Positions 19,973 to 28,886 of a stretch of 64,000 nt of DNA are shown in pieces. The notes under the pieces were generated by a model. It searched no databases, was not told where the DNA came from, and worked only from the letters and a program-made list of their open reading frames with translations. Origin of the DNA: Acidovorax sp. SUPP3334 (GTDB lineage Bacteria; Pseudomonadota; Gammaproteobacteria; Burkholderiales; Burkholderiaceae_C); NCBI RefSeq assembly GCF_030159055.1, contig NZ_BQXQ01000005.1, forward strand, positions 62,001 to 126,000, given 5' to 3'. Each line of letters starts with the position of its first letter. Positions within the stretch are counted from its first letter, which is position 1. The position numbers and the translations under genes are program-made.

Positions 19973-21273
19973 GCGGCTACCTTCCGGTCGCTGTCGGTCG
20001 CAACGGGGGCCGGGGCGCGGGCGCGGCCGATGCTGGCGGTGCTGCTGCCCGCATCCTTTTGCGTGGTGAAGAACTGGCGCGGGACGACCACGATGCCGCT
20101 TTCGGTCACGTGGAAGCGCTTGCGGTCCTCTTCCAGGTTGAAGCCGATGCGTTCATGGGCCGGGATGTCGTTGTCCTGGTCGATGATGGCACGGCGCACC
20201 TGGGCGCCGCGGCCGATGCGGGAGCGCTCCATCACGATGCAGTGCTCCAGCCGCGCGTCGCGTTCGACGACGACCGAGCGGCGAAGCATGGCGTGATCCA
20301 GCGATGCGCCGTCCACAATGCTGCCCGAGCCCACCACGGAGCGGTGGATCACGCCGTTCTCGATCTGGGCGGATTCGGCCTGGTCGGGGCTGGCGTAGAT
20401 GGGCCAATGGCGGTTGGTCATGCGAAAGCGCGGCGTGGCGCCCAGCGTATCGAAGTGGGCATCGAAGTATGAATCGATGGTGCCGACATCGCGCCAGTAG
20501 CCGTGCTCCTCATAGGGCTCGGTGCCGGGAATGGTGTTGGTGTCGAAGTCGTAGGCCATCAGGCGGTGGGATTTCAGCATCGTCGGCAGGATGTGCTTGC
20601 CGAAATCGCTGTGGCCGGTTTCGTGGGCCTGCTTCAGCGCGTCGAGCAGCACGTCGGCATTGAAGAGGTAGTTGCCCATGGATGCCAGCGCATGCGTCGA
20701 GCTGCCAGGCATGGGGTTGGCATGCTTCGGCTTTTCGACGAACTGGGTGATACGGTGGTTGTCGTCGGTTTCCACGATGCCGAACTGGTCGCACTGCGAC
20801 AGCTTCACGGGCAGGGTGGCGACGCTGACGTGCGCGTTGTTGGCCACGTGGAAGTCAATCATCTGGCGCACATCCATGCGGTAGATGTGGTCTGCGCCGA
20901 ACACGGCGACGATGTCGGGCCGGAAGGTTTCGATGAGGTGGATGTTCTGGTACACCGAGTCGGCCGTGCCCTGAAACCATTCGGGGCCATTGCGCATCTG
21001 CGGCGGCACCACGGTCACGAAATGCTCGGGAATGAATCGCGTCATCGTCCAGGACTGGCGGATGTGCTCGATGAGCGACTGCGACTTGTACTGGACCAGC
21101 AGGTAAATGGAGTAGATCTCCGAATTCACCAGGTTGGACAGGACGAAGTCCACGATGCGGTGCTTGCCGTTGAACGGCACGGCGGGCTTGCAGCGCTCGG
21201 CGGTCAGCGGGTGCAGGCGGGAGCCTTCACCGCCTGCCATGACGATGGCGAGAACATTTTTGGTGCGTGACAT
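19969..21273 (-). CDS. glgC: Glucose-1-phosphate adenylyltransferase
   Basis: ADP-glucose pyrophosphorylase of 434 residues, the committed step of bacterial glycogen synthesis. The nucleotide-binding signature [20 protein letters not shown] is at the N-terminus, and a left-handed beta-helix regulatory domain forms the last 130 residues. ATG at 21273 (MSRTKN) has GGGAG eight bases upstream; a GTG 5 codons earlier is less likely. It is the first gene of the five-gene operon, so its 5' region should carry the promoter. Confidence 0.96.
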   Translation of the reverse strand: MSRTKNVLAIVMAGGEGSRLHPLTAERCKPAVPFNGKHRIVDFVLSNLVNSEIYSIYLLVQYKSQSLIEHIRQSWTMTRFIPEHFVTVVPPQMRNGPEWFQGTADSVYQNIHLIETFRPDIVAVFGADHIYRMDVRQMIDFHVANNAHVSVATLPVKLSQCDQFGIVETDDNHRITQFVEKPKHANPMPGSSTHALASMGNYLFNADVLLDALKQAHETGHSDFGKHILPTMLKSHRLMAYDFDTNTIPGTEPYEEHGYWRDVGTIDSYFDAHFDTLGATPRFRMTNRHWPIYASPDQAESAQIENGVIHRSVVGSGSIVDGASLDHAMLRRSVVVERDARLEHCIVMERSRIGRGAQVRRAIIDQDNDIPAHERIGFNLEEDRKRFHVTESGIVVVPRQFFTTQKDAGSSTASIGRARAPAPVATDSDRKVAA

Positions 21274-21824
21274 GGCGGGAACTCCCAAAGATCAGACGTG
21301 GAAAGGCGGGGTATGGCAAATCGGAGCGGGCCTCCGCACCTCGGGTACGCGCACAAAAGCATTGGAAAGACCGTAGCGGTACCCTTCCAATGCCTTTGCC
21401 GCGCGCTCGAGGCGGGGCGATCCTTCTGCCGTCACCGCCACCGCGCGCCATGGCGTCTGTCCGATCACGCTGCCTGAGCGGCAAGCGTTTCGTTGGATGC
21501 GTGAGCGGGGATGGGGGTGCATGCAGAGGGTCCAGAAACCCATCTTCTGTTGCGTTGCAACAATAGGTTGCAGGAAGTTCCTGCCTGCAGATGTAGGTAG
21601 CTGCCTACACGGCTCAGCCGTTGTCTCGGCGACGGCCAGGCCCGTGAAGTGCAGCGGCGCCTCCAGGAAGCGTGCACTTTTTCACAAGCGAAACATGTCG
21701 TGCTTCACAACGCTGCGTCAACCCGTTGCCAGCATGTACAGCGAGCCCTGCAGATGCCCCTCTGCCGGCTGGCGATAACTTTAAAGGGGTTTGCTATTAA
21801 TTTAATAGCTACATGCCGGCGGTT
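21274..21824 (-). promoter_or_regulatory. glgC upstream region with two palindromes
   Basis: 551 bases without a credible gene, between glgC and marR. It contains TGTTGC-GTT-GCAACA at 21548-21562 and the near-perfect 18-bp palindrome TGTAGGTAGCTGCCTACA at 21592-21609, about 275 and 320 bases before glgC. Both look like protein-binding sites. The marR-proximal end is occupied by the dispersed repeat at 21793-21839. No convincing sigma-70 promoter was picked by eye. Confidence 0.4.
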
Positions 21825-21839
21825 TTATTGCGCTGGAGG
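21793..21839 (-). repeat. Dispersed palindromic repeat, copy A (end of marR)
   Basis: In marR orientation it reads CCTCCAGCGCAATAA (21839-21825), a 15-base spacer, then GCTATTAA-A-TTAATAGC, a perfect 8-bp inverted repeat with one central base (21809-21793). The first part encodes the last residues PPAQ and the stop codon of marR. The same two-part structure recurs at 43123, 43246 and 56234, and a decayed form at 34769. Confidence 0.75.
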
Positions 21840-22337
21840 CTGATTTGACTGTGCAAGGTGGCGGGTGGGCGCTGCCTTGTCTTCCCTGGCGGCCAGGGCT
21901 TCGGGGCTCACCCTCTGCAGCAGTTCCAGCAGCAGCGCCCATTCCGCCGCCGAATATTGCCTGCGCAGGTTGGCTTCCATGGTCATCGAGGCCTCGTGGG
22001 CCTGCTGTGCCACGGACAGCCCTTCTTCGGTCAGGCGTATGGCCTGGGCCCGGCGGTCGGTCGGATTGCGCTCGCGCACCAGCAGTCCCCGGCCCTGCAA
22101 CCTGCTCACGACCAGGGTGAGGTTGGGCGCGCTCAGGCTGAGCGCCTGCGCCAGTTGGCGTTGGGACAGGCCATCGCCCGGCATCAGCATCATGAGCAGG
22201 GAAAACTCCACCGGGCGCAAGTGCATGGGCTCGCCAATCGCCTGGAAAAAAGCACGGTGGGTCGCGACACGGGCTTGGGCCAGCGAGTAGCCCAGCAGGT
22301 GCAAGACGGCGGAAGGATCGACGGGAGATTCATGCAT
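21825..22337 (-). CDS. MarR family transcriptional regulator
   Basis: A winged-helix regulator of 170 residues. The helix-turn-helix region LSQRQLAQALSLSAPNLTLV is followed by the wing and the MarR signature RERNPTDRRAQAIRLTEEG. It has Ala/Gln-rich C-terminal residues, the last of which derive from a dispersed repeat. MHESPVDPS at 22337 is chosen as start because upstream codons do not resemble the family. MarR proteins are homodimers that usually repress adjacent genes in response to small aromatic ligands. The ligand is unknown here, and no obvious efflux or catabolic partner is adjacent. Confidence 0.9.
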   Translation of the reverse strand: MHESPVDPSAVLHLLGYSLAQARVATHRAFFQAIGEPMHLRPVEFSLLMMLMPGDGLSQRQLAQALSLSAPNLTLVVSRLQGRGLLVRERNPTDRRAQAIRLTEEGLSVAQQAHEASMTMEANLRRQYSAAEWALLLELLQRVSPEALAAREDKAAPTRHLAQSNQPPAQ

Positions 22338-22637
22338 GGAGGGTTTCCGGCGTCGAGTGTAAGAGTCCATACAGTTCCGGCCAGTCCGGCACAAGACACT
22401 GAACGAGGCTCCAGGACACCCGGGGCAACGCCGGCCTTGTGGGTCGGCGCTACCGTTTCGAGGGGGCGGCGGATCATTGCGATGCGAGGGGACGGCCGCT
22501 GTGCCAAACCAGGGCTGAGCGGGGCCCGGCAGTCAGAAAACATCCGCCGTGAAGCGACGCATTATCGCCACGGGCGCCATCGTTTGCTGACGGTGCGGCT
22601 TCGAGGGCAATGCGGTGTACGTCCGCGTGAGGTAGCG
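22338..22637. other. Intergenic region, nothing recognised
   Basis: About 300 bases between marR and the receiver gene downstream of the phytochrome. I see no gene with a ribosome binding site, no strong terminator hairpin with a T-run and no repeat copy. It should hold the marR promoter. Confidence 0.4.
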
Positions 22638-23015
22638 CTATCCGTTCCGCTGCCCCAACTGCGCTGCGCACGAGGCGATCAGGGCATCGAACGTGTCGAA
22701 CGCGAGAGGTTTGGCCAGCACGTGGTCGAAGCCCGCGAGCTGTGAGCGCTCCAAGGCGCCCAGCCCGGTGATGGCGATGGCGATGCACGGCCGCCCGCCC
22801 GCTGCCGCGCGCAATTGCGGGACCAGTTGCGTGCCCAGCATGTCGGGCAATTGCTGGTCCACCAGCAGGAGGGATGAAGGCCGCTGCGCCATGAGCTGCA
22901 GCGCCTGACTGCCGCTGTGGGCCATGCGAACGGTGTAGCCCTGCATGTCCAGCAGGTCGCTCAGCAGCTCGGCAGCGTCGCGGTTGTCGTCAATGATGAG
23001 AATGTCTGCTGGCAT
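22638..23015 (-). CDS. Single-domain response regulator (receiver only)
   Basis: About 125 residues from the ATG at 23015 (MPADILIIDDNRD); a second start 14 codons upstream (23057) is possible. It shows the acidic pair IIDDN, the phosphoacceptor Asp in LLLVDQQLPDM, and the conserved Lys in LAKPLAFD. There is no output domain after the receiver. It lies about 75 bases downstream of the bacteriophytochrome kinase on the same strand, so it is the likely phosphorylation partner, as lone receivers commonly are for BphP kinases. Confidence 0.88.
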   Translation of the reverse strand: MPADILIIDDNRDAAELLSDLLDMQGYTVRMAHSGSQALQLMAQRPSSLLLVDQQLPDMLGTQLVPQLRAAAGGRPCIAIAITGLGALERSQLAGFDHVLAKPLAFDTFDALIASCAAQLGQRNG

Positions 23016-23090
23016 ACGGGAGGCTTCGCCGACGGCGCGGTGTCGTGTGAGGGCCATCGAACAATGGGATTCAATAGCCGCTTTCTGGGG

Positions 23091-25343
23091 CTATTGTGCC
23101 CGGCCCTGCAGCGGAAACCGCACGATGAAGACGACATGGGGCGATCGGTATTCGTAGGCGATGGTGCCGCCGTGGCCCAGAACGATCTGGTGGGCGATGT
23201 ACAGCCCCAGGCCCATGCCCGAGCGGTTGCGGGAGTTGCCTCCCGAGGACGCCTTGAACGGGCTGAACAGGTTGCTGGCGATCTCGTCGGCAATGGGTTC
23301 GGCCACATTGCGCACCGCGATTTCATGCCATTCCTCCGTGGCGCTGGCATGCACCTCGATGGGCTGCCCGCTCTGGCCGTGGTGGCGGGCATTGCTGATC
23401 AGGTTGACCAGCACCTGCGCGATGCGGTCGGCATCGACCTGCGCCTTCAGCGATGCCGGGATGGTGCCCATGATCTCCGTGCCAGGGTGGGCGGTGCGCG
23501 CTTCGTCGATGAGGTCGTTCAGCATGGCGACCAGGTCCACCTCGGTCCGCTGCAGGTCCAGGCCCAGTCCGCTTTGCAAGCGCGACATGTCCATCACCTG
23601 GCTGACGAGCCGCTGCATGCGGCTGCTCGACGACTGGATGCGCTGGCCGATCCGGCCGGCCCGGCCGTTGTCCGCGCCGCCTTGCTCCAGCACCCGCGCC
23701 GCCATGCTGATCGAGTGCAGCGGGTCGCGCAGGTCATGCCCGAGCACGGCCATCAGCTGATTGCGCGTGCGGTTGATTTCGGCGGTGCGCGCGTTTTGCA
23801 CCCGCACCAGCTCGTCCAGCAGTTGCCGGGCCACATCCAGTTCCAGCGTGCTCCAGTGTTCCGCGGTGGAGCGCACCGTTTCCTTCCAGAGATCGAACGA
23901 ACCGCGCGGAGTGAGCCGAGGCCCCAGCGGGCCGGGCCGGACTTCTTTCTCGGGCTTGCCGCCCCAGTGGATGGTTTCGATCTGCTCTTTGCGCAGAAAG
24001 ACCAGCCAGCCCTGCCGGTCCCGGTCGAAAGGAATGCCCAGCACCCCGCACCAGGGCGACGTCGCCCCTGCCAGCGCCGGCGCGTCCAGCGGCAGCGATT
24101 GGGTATGGAACAGCCGCTCCTGCGCCTGGGCCGCGGGCTCGGCAGCCAGCCATTGCACGATGGCGCGGCCCGCCGGTTCAGACACTTCGCCGAAGACCTG
24201 CAGCTTGGCGCCGTGCGCCACCAGTGCCCCGTCGGCCCGCAACACCGCGGCCATTTGGGGAGCGTGTTGGGTCAGGGCGGTGAATTCGTCGTCGGCGTGC
24301 AGCACGTCTTCGAGAATGCGCGTGCGTGCAGCGGCCGCCTGCTGCAGCCGCTCCGCATGCGATCGCGTGGAGGTGCTCTGGATGTTCGCCGACAGAACCT
24401 GCGCGATCACGTCGCAGGCCATGCGCACGCTGTAGGGCACTTGGCGGGGCGACATGTGGTGGCATGCCAGCAGGCCCCAAAGCTGCTCGTTGATGACGAT
24501 CGACACGCTCATCGATGCGCCCACACCCATGTTGGACAGGTATTCGATGTGGATCGGCGACACGCTGCGCAAGATGCTGCCGCTCAGATCCAGCGGCAGG
24601 GCGCCGGCTTCCTGCAGCAGCGGCACGGTGGCCGATCGCACGTCGGCGATCAGCCGCAGGGTGTTGGCCACGTACAGCCGGCGCGCCTGCGCGGGAATGT
24701 CGCTGGCGGGATAGCGCCGGCCAAGGTACGGATCAAGCGTGTCGATGCACGACTCGGCCACCACCTCGCCGCTGCTGTCGTGGCGGAAGCGGTAGGCCAT
24801 CACCCGGTCGAAGCCGGTCAGGGCCCGCAATTCTTCGGTGGCCAATTGCAGCAGCTCGCGAACGGCGCGCGGGCGGCGCAGCTTCTCCATGGCGCGGTGG
24901 GCTTGAACGGCAAAGCCGGCCAGTTCGCCGCTGGACTGGTGCCGAAGCTCGAACTCGGCCATCAGCATTTCGCTGCCCACATGCAGGACGACGTCGAAGC
25001 GGCGGTCGCCCACTTGCAACTCGCCCGGCATGGGGACGTCCTGTTCACCCCTCAAGGCCAGCACGCCGTCCCGCAGCAGTTCTTCAATCGCCGGGCAGAG
25101 CCCGCCCCGGCTTTGTTCCAGCGTCTCTCCGACCGATACCGCGCAGTCCAGCAGAGACTCCACATTGGCGCCCACATGGCGGACTACGCTCTCGCGGTCC
25201 ACGGCGATCAGGGTGCCGTGGTTTTGAATGCTGCCGGGCAGATGGATGGGCTCGCGGTCGCAGTTTTCGAGCGTGGTGGGCGTGCCCGCCGTGGTGGAGG
25301 CGGTGGATGGGTTGGACGCGGTGGACTCGGGAACCTGGCTCAT
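23091..25343 (-). CDS. bphP: Bacteriophytochrome sensor histidine kinase
   Basis: A red/far-red photoreceptor kinase of 750 residues. Domain order: PAS (about 25-130) with Cys28 in LENCDREPIH, the biliverdin-attachment cysteine of bacterial phytochromes; GAF (about 145-310) with YPASDIPAQAR (the Asp-Ile-Pro signature); PHY (about 330-505) with the PRGSF tongue motif; HisKA with phospho-acceptor His536 in GHDLRDPLH; and an ATPase domain with NLISNARHHG and GMGLGLYIAHQ. The ATG overlaps the heme oxygenase stop by 4 nt (ATGA), so chromophore synthesis and apoprotein are translationally coupled. Confidence 0.95.
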   Translation of the reverse strand: MSQVPESTASNPSTASTTAGTPTTLENCDREPIHLPGSIQNHGTLIAVDRESVVRHVGANVESLLDCAVSVGETLEQSRGGLCPAIEELLRDGVLALRGEQDVPMPGELQVGDRRFDVVLHVGSEMLMAEFELRHQSSGELAGFAVQAHRAMEKLRRPRAVRELLQLATEELRALTGFDRVMAYRFRHDSSGEVVAESCIDTLDPYLGRRYPASDIPAQARRLYVANTLRLIADVRSATVPLLQEAGALPLDLSGSILRSVSPIHIEYLSNMGVGASMSVSIVINEQLWGLLACHHMSPRQVPYSVRMACDVIAQVLSANIQSTSTRSHAERLQQAAAARTRILEDVLHADDEFTALTQHAPQMAAVLRADGALVAHGAKLQVFGEVSEPAGRAIVQWLAAEPAAQAQERLFHTQSLPLDAPALAGATSPWCGVLGIPFDRDRQGWLVFLRKEQIETIHWGGKPEKEVRPGPLGPRLTPRGSFDLWKETVRSTAEHWSTLELDVARQLLDELVRVQNARTAEINRTRNQLMAVLGHDLRDPLHSISMAARVLEQGGADNGRAGRIGQRIQSSSSRMQRLVSQVMDMSRLQSGLGLDLQRTEVDLVAMLNDLIDEARTAHPGTEIMGTIPASLKAQVDADRIAQVLVNLISNARHHGQSGQPIEVHASATEEWHEIAVRNVAEPIADEIASNLFSPFKASSGGNSRNRSGMGLGLYIAHQIVLGHGGTIAYEYRSPHVVFIVRFPLQGRAQ

Positions 25344-26017
25344 GCGAAAACCCCGTTGTCCTGAAATTCCCGCTGCAGGCTCTCGAAGCCGGCACGGGCG
25401 CCCGCACCGGCTGCGCGGATGCAGAAATCGCTCTTCACGCTGGCGTTCAGCAGCAGGGTGAATCGCTTCCAGCGATCCCCCGTGGCCGACCCCGCTCCCT
25501 GCAGGTAACGCAACGGGTGCGGTGCCAGACGGGAAGCAAGACGCCGAAAGAGGAGTTGCCCCCCCAATTGCGAGCCTTCGACGACGTAGGCCAGTCCCCA
25601 GCACACGGCAGCGTGGCCCGCTGGCCCGAAGGGTGCAAGGGCTTCTTCCACCAAAGCGCAAGTGCATTCGCTGATGCCTGCGCCATCAGGGGCGGGAGGC
25701 GAATGGGCATCATGGGCATCATGGGCATCATGGGCATCCTGCGTGTCCCGATGCAAGGCGTCCAGGCGGGCCGGGTCGGCAAAGCGAAAGCCGGGCGCCA
25801 GCGGCTCCAGCGTGGACAAATGCGGGTAAAGCGCCCTGAGCCATGCGCTCAAGGCCAGCGTGTGGTGCCGGTAATCCTCCAGCGTGGCCTCGTCACGGCC
25901 CAGCGGCAAGCCGGCGTCTAGCCTGGCATGCGGTGCCTTGGTGACAAGGCGCAATGCCGCCAGGCAGTCGGTTTCCGGCACCGGGGCGCCTGGCAAAGGG
26001 GAAAGTCGCTGTGACAC
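25340..26017 (-). CDS. bphO: Heme oxygenase (biliverdin-producing)
   Basis: 225 residues, a biliverdin-producing heme oxygenase of the BphO/HemO type. The proximal heme ligand is probably the His in KAPHARLDAGLPL near residue 31, and the distal helix contains YVVEGSQLGGQLL, a hallmark of the family. It supplies biliverdin to BphP, whose gene overlaps it by 4 nt. Between about residues 93 and 104 the chain has four tandem Asp-Ala-His units encoded by four exact copies of a 9-bp repeat. They fall in a loop expected to tolerate length change. Confidence 0.93.
   Translation of the reverse strand: MSQRLSPLPGAPVPETDCLAALRLVTKAPHARLDAGLPLGRDEATLEDYRHHTLALSAWLRALYPHLSTLEPLAPGFRFADPARLDALHRDTQDAHDAHDAHDAHSPPAPDGAGISECTCALVEEALAPFGPAGHAAVCWGLAYVVEGSQLGGQLLFRRLASRLAPHPLRYLQGAGSATGDRWKRFTLLLNASVKSDFCIRAAGAGARAGFESLQREFQDNGVFA
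25703..25738 (-). repeat. Tandem 9-bp repeat x4 inside bphO
   Basis: Four exact copies of ATGGGCATC on the plus strand (25703, 25712, 25721, 25730), reading GAT-GCC-CAT on the coding strand and adding (Asp-Ala-His)4. Copy-number change would stay in frame. Confidence 0.9.
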
Positions 26018-26191
26018 TGAGGGAGGGCAGGGGGATCGGGTGGGAGCGGAGTGAGCCGCCGGCAGATTCTAGAGGCTCGGCGCGCCCCTGCTGCCAGCAG
26101 GGAAGCCGCTTCGTGCCATTGCCGACACGGCGGCATTTCGAGCGGCCTCGCCAAGGACAGAGGGGTCAGGTAGGGGCGTGCAGGCCGAACC

Positions 26192-28876
26192 TCAAGCCGG
26201 GGCGATCATCCCCTGCACACGCCGCGCCAGCGCATCCAGCGTGAACGGCTTGGTGAGCACCTGCATGCCACGCTCCAGGTGGCCGTTGCCCACGGCGGCG
26301 TTCTCGGCATAGCCGGTGATGAACAGGATTTTCAAGTCCGGCCGGTACACGCGGCCGCTGTCGGCCATTTGCCGGCCGTTCATGCCGCCCGGCAGTCCGA
26401 CGTCGGTGATCAGCAGGTCCAGGTGCGTGCTGGACTGCAGCACCAGCAGGCCTGACGCTCCGTCCTGCGCTTCGATGGTGTCGTAGCCCATCTCCTGCAG
26501 CACCTCCACCACCAGCGAGCGCACGCTGGGTTCGTCATCCACCACCAGCACCGTGCCCGACCCCTTGCCGCCGGCGGCCGAGGGCAGCGAAGGCAGGTCG
26601 GAATCCTGCGCCGGCGTTTCGTGCCGCGGCAGGTAGATGCACATGGTCGTGCCCATGCCGGGCTCCGAATAGGCCCGCACCTGGCCGCCCGATTGCCGCG
26701 CGAAGCCATACACCATCGACAGCCCCAGCCCCGTACCCATGCCGATGGGCTTGGTGGTGAAGAAGGGCTCGAACACGCGGTGGATGATGTCGGGCGACAT
26801 GCCGGTGCCGGTGTCGGTCACGCACAGCGACACGTACTGGCCCGGTGGCAGGTCCCGGTCCAGCGATGCGCGCTCGTCCATCCACTTGTTGGCGGTCTCG
26901 ATGGTGAGGCGGCCGCCACCCGGCATGGCATCGCGCGAATTGATGCACAGGTTCAGCAGGGCGCTTTCGAGTTGGTGCGGATCGACGTGCGTGGTCCACA
27001 ACCCGACGGCGCCGACCACTTCCAGTTCGTTTTCCGGGCCGATGGTGCGGCGGATGAGCTCCTCCATGCCTTTCACGAGCCGGTTCACGTCGGTGGGTTT
27101 GGGGTCCAGCGTCTGGCGGCGCGAAAAAGCCAGCATGCGATGGGTGAGCGAGGCCGCCCGCTTGGCAGCGCCCTGGCCCACGCTCAAATAGCGCTCCAGG
27201 TCGTCGTAGCGACCCTGCCCGACGCGGCGGTGCAGCAGTTCCAGGCTGCCCGTGATCGTGGCCAGCAGGTTGTTGAAATCGTGCGCGAGGCCCCCCGTCA
27301 GCTGGCCGACGGCCTCCATCTTCTGCGACTGGCGCAGCGCTTCCTGCGCGACTTCGCGCTCGCGCGACTCGGTGGTCAGGCGCTCCAGGGCGTCCTCGAC
27401 CTCGCGCGTGCGTTCGGCCACGCGCGCTTCGAGGTGGCGGTTCAACGCACGCAGTTCCTTCTCGGCCACCACCTTTTCCGTCACGTCGTAGCCCTCGGCG
27501 AAGACACCGTTGACCTCGCCCTGCGCGTCGACCGTGGGCTGGTAGATGAAGTCCAGGTAGCGCTCTGCCAGCGGCATGTCGGGCTTTTGCTGGATCAGCA
27601 CCTTGAGCGCCTGGGCGATGTACGGCTGCCCAGTGCGATAGACCTGGTCCAGCAGTTCGTACGGCCCCTGGCCTTCCAGCTCGGGCAGGGCCTCGCGAAC
27701 GGGCTTGCCCTCGACGCGGCGGTGTCCGATCAACTGCACATACGAGTCGTTGACGAACTCGAACACGTGCTGCGGTCCGCGCAGCACGCACATGAATCCC
27801 GGCGCTTTCTGAAACAGGCTGCGCAGGCGATCGCGCTCTGCCGTGCTTTCCTCCAGCACCTCGACACCCGCCAGCCGCGAGGCGATCTGGCCGGCCACCA
27901 GTTGCACGAAGGCCATCGCCTCCCCGTCGTGCATCGGCCGATGGGGGTTGGCACCGCACACCATGAAGCCGGCCGACCGTGCACCTCCCTGCGCCGCCAG
28001 GGCCACCACGAACGCGGCGCGCGCCTGCGTGTCCCAGTCGCCCGTGGGCACGTCGTCCGCCAGTGCCAGGGGCACCGTGAAAGACGTTTCGCCGGCGTGC
28101 AGGCGGTCTAGGTGCCAGGGCCCCTGCGATTGCGGCGCCAGCACCACGGGGGCCAGCCGGTGGCCCCGTTCGATGCCTGCGTTGCAGGCGAGGTGCGCCG
28201 CGCCGGAGGCGTCGTACAGGTACACCATGGAAAACGGCAGGTCGCGCTGGGCCCGGCCCATGAGTTCGCACGCTGTGTCCAGCACTTCCTGGCGGCCGTT
28301 CACGGCCGTGAGCGCTGCGCCCAATTCGCGCAGCAGGCGCAGGCGCCTTTCGCTGAGCACGCGTCCCGTGTCCTCCGACACCGCGCAGAACAGGCCGCCG
28401 ACCTGGCCGTTGTCACCATGCAAAGGGCTGTACGAGAAGGTGTGATAGGTCTCTTCGAGATAGCCCGCGCGGTCCAGCAGCAGCATCAGCGAGTCGTCCC
28501 AGGTGGACTCGGCACGCTCGTACACCGCGTGCATGCGGTCTTTCACCTGGTCCCAGATTTCGGCCCACACCTGCGCAGTCGGCCGGCCCAGTGCTCTCGG
28601 GTGCTTGGCGCCCAGGGTGGGGCGGTAGGCATCGTTGTAGAAAAACGCGATGTCCGGCCCCCATCCGAGCCACATCTCGAAGCGGGACGTCAGCAAAATG
28701 CGCAGCGCCACTTTCAGGGTTTCCGGCCAGAACTCCGGCGATCCGAGCGGGGTTGCCTCCCAGTCGTGGCGCCGCATGAGCTGCGCCATTTCGCTGTCGC
28801 CGACGAAGATGTGGGCAAAACGCGCGCTGCCAGGGGCCGGGGTGCCGGCCGCAGCGGGGGCGGGGATGGAGTTCAT
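26192..28876 (-). CDS. Hybrid histidine kinase: PAS-GAF-PAS-HisKA-ATPase-receiver
   Basis: About 894 residues, predicted cytosolic with no membrane segment. A PAS domain (about 30-165) ends in SYSPLHGDNGQVGGLF, a GAF domain spans about 175-345, and a second PAS about 355-480. A coiled coil (RVAERTREVEDALERL) precedes the H-box GLAHDFNNLLATITG, followed by an ATPase domain and a receiver with Asp in LLITDVGLPGGMNG. ATG at 28876 (MNSIP) is favoured; GTG at 28882 is also possible. It is the last of three kinases after the rsbRST module. Confidence 0.9.
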   Translation of the reverse strand: MNSIPAPAAAGTPAPGSARFAHIFVGDSEMAQLMRRHDWEATPLGSPEFWPETLKVALRILLTSRFEMWLGWGPDIAFFYNDAYRPTLGAKHPRALGRPTAQVWAEIWDQVKDRMHAVYERAESTWDDSLMLLLDRAGYLEETYHTFSYSPLHGDNGQVGGLFCAVSEDTGRVLSERRLRLLRELGAALTAVNGRQEVLDTACELMGRAQRDLPFSMVYLYDASGAAHLACNAGIERGHRLAPVVLAPQSQGPWHLDRLHAGETSFTVPLALADDVPTGDWDTQARAAFVVALAAQGGARSAGFMVCGANPHRPMHDGEAMAFVQLVAGQIASRLAGVEVLEESTAERDRLRSLFQKAPGFMCVLRGPQHVFEFVNDSYVQLIGHRRVEGKPVREALPELEGQGPYELLDQVYRTGQPYIAQALKVLIQQKPDMPLAERYLDFIYQPTVDAQGEVNGVFAEGYDVTEKVVAEKELRALNRHLEARVAERTREVEDALERLTTESREREVAQEALRQSQKMEAVGQLTGGLAHDFNNLLATITGSLELLHRRVGQGRYDDLERYLSVGQGAAKRAASLTHRMLAFSRRQTLDPKPTDVNRLVKGMEELIRRTIGPENELEVVGAVGLWTTHVDPHQLESALLNLCINSRDAMPGGGRLTIETANKWMDERASLDRDLPPGQYVSLCVTDTGTGMSPDIIHRVFEPFFTTKPIGMGTGLGLSMVYGFARQSGGQVRAYSEPGMGTTMCIYLPRHETPAQDSDLPSLPSAAGGKGSGTVLVVDDEPSVRSLVVEVLQEMGYDTIEAQDGASGLLVLQSSTHLDLLITDVGLPGGMNGRQMADSGRVYRPDLKILFITGYAENAAVGNGHLERGMQVLTKPFTLDALARRVQGMIAPA

Positions 28877-28886
28877 GGACACAGGG

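Noticed and set aside
22917-25364. Plus-strand frame of about 815 codons over bphP.
   Set aside because: bphP has all phytochrome and kinase motifs on the other strand; this is its shadow.
25703-25738. Four short direct repeats considered as a CRISPR remnant.
   Set aside because: Nine-base units without spacers; a coding minisatellite.
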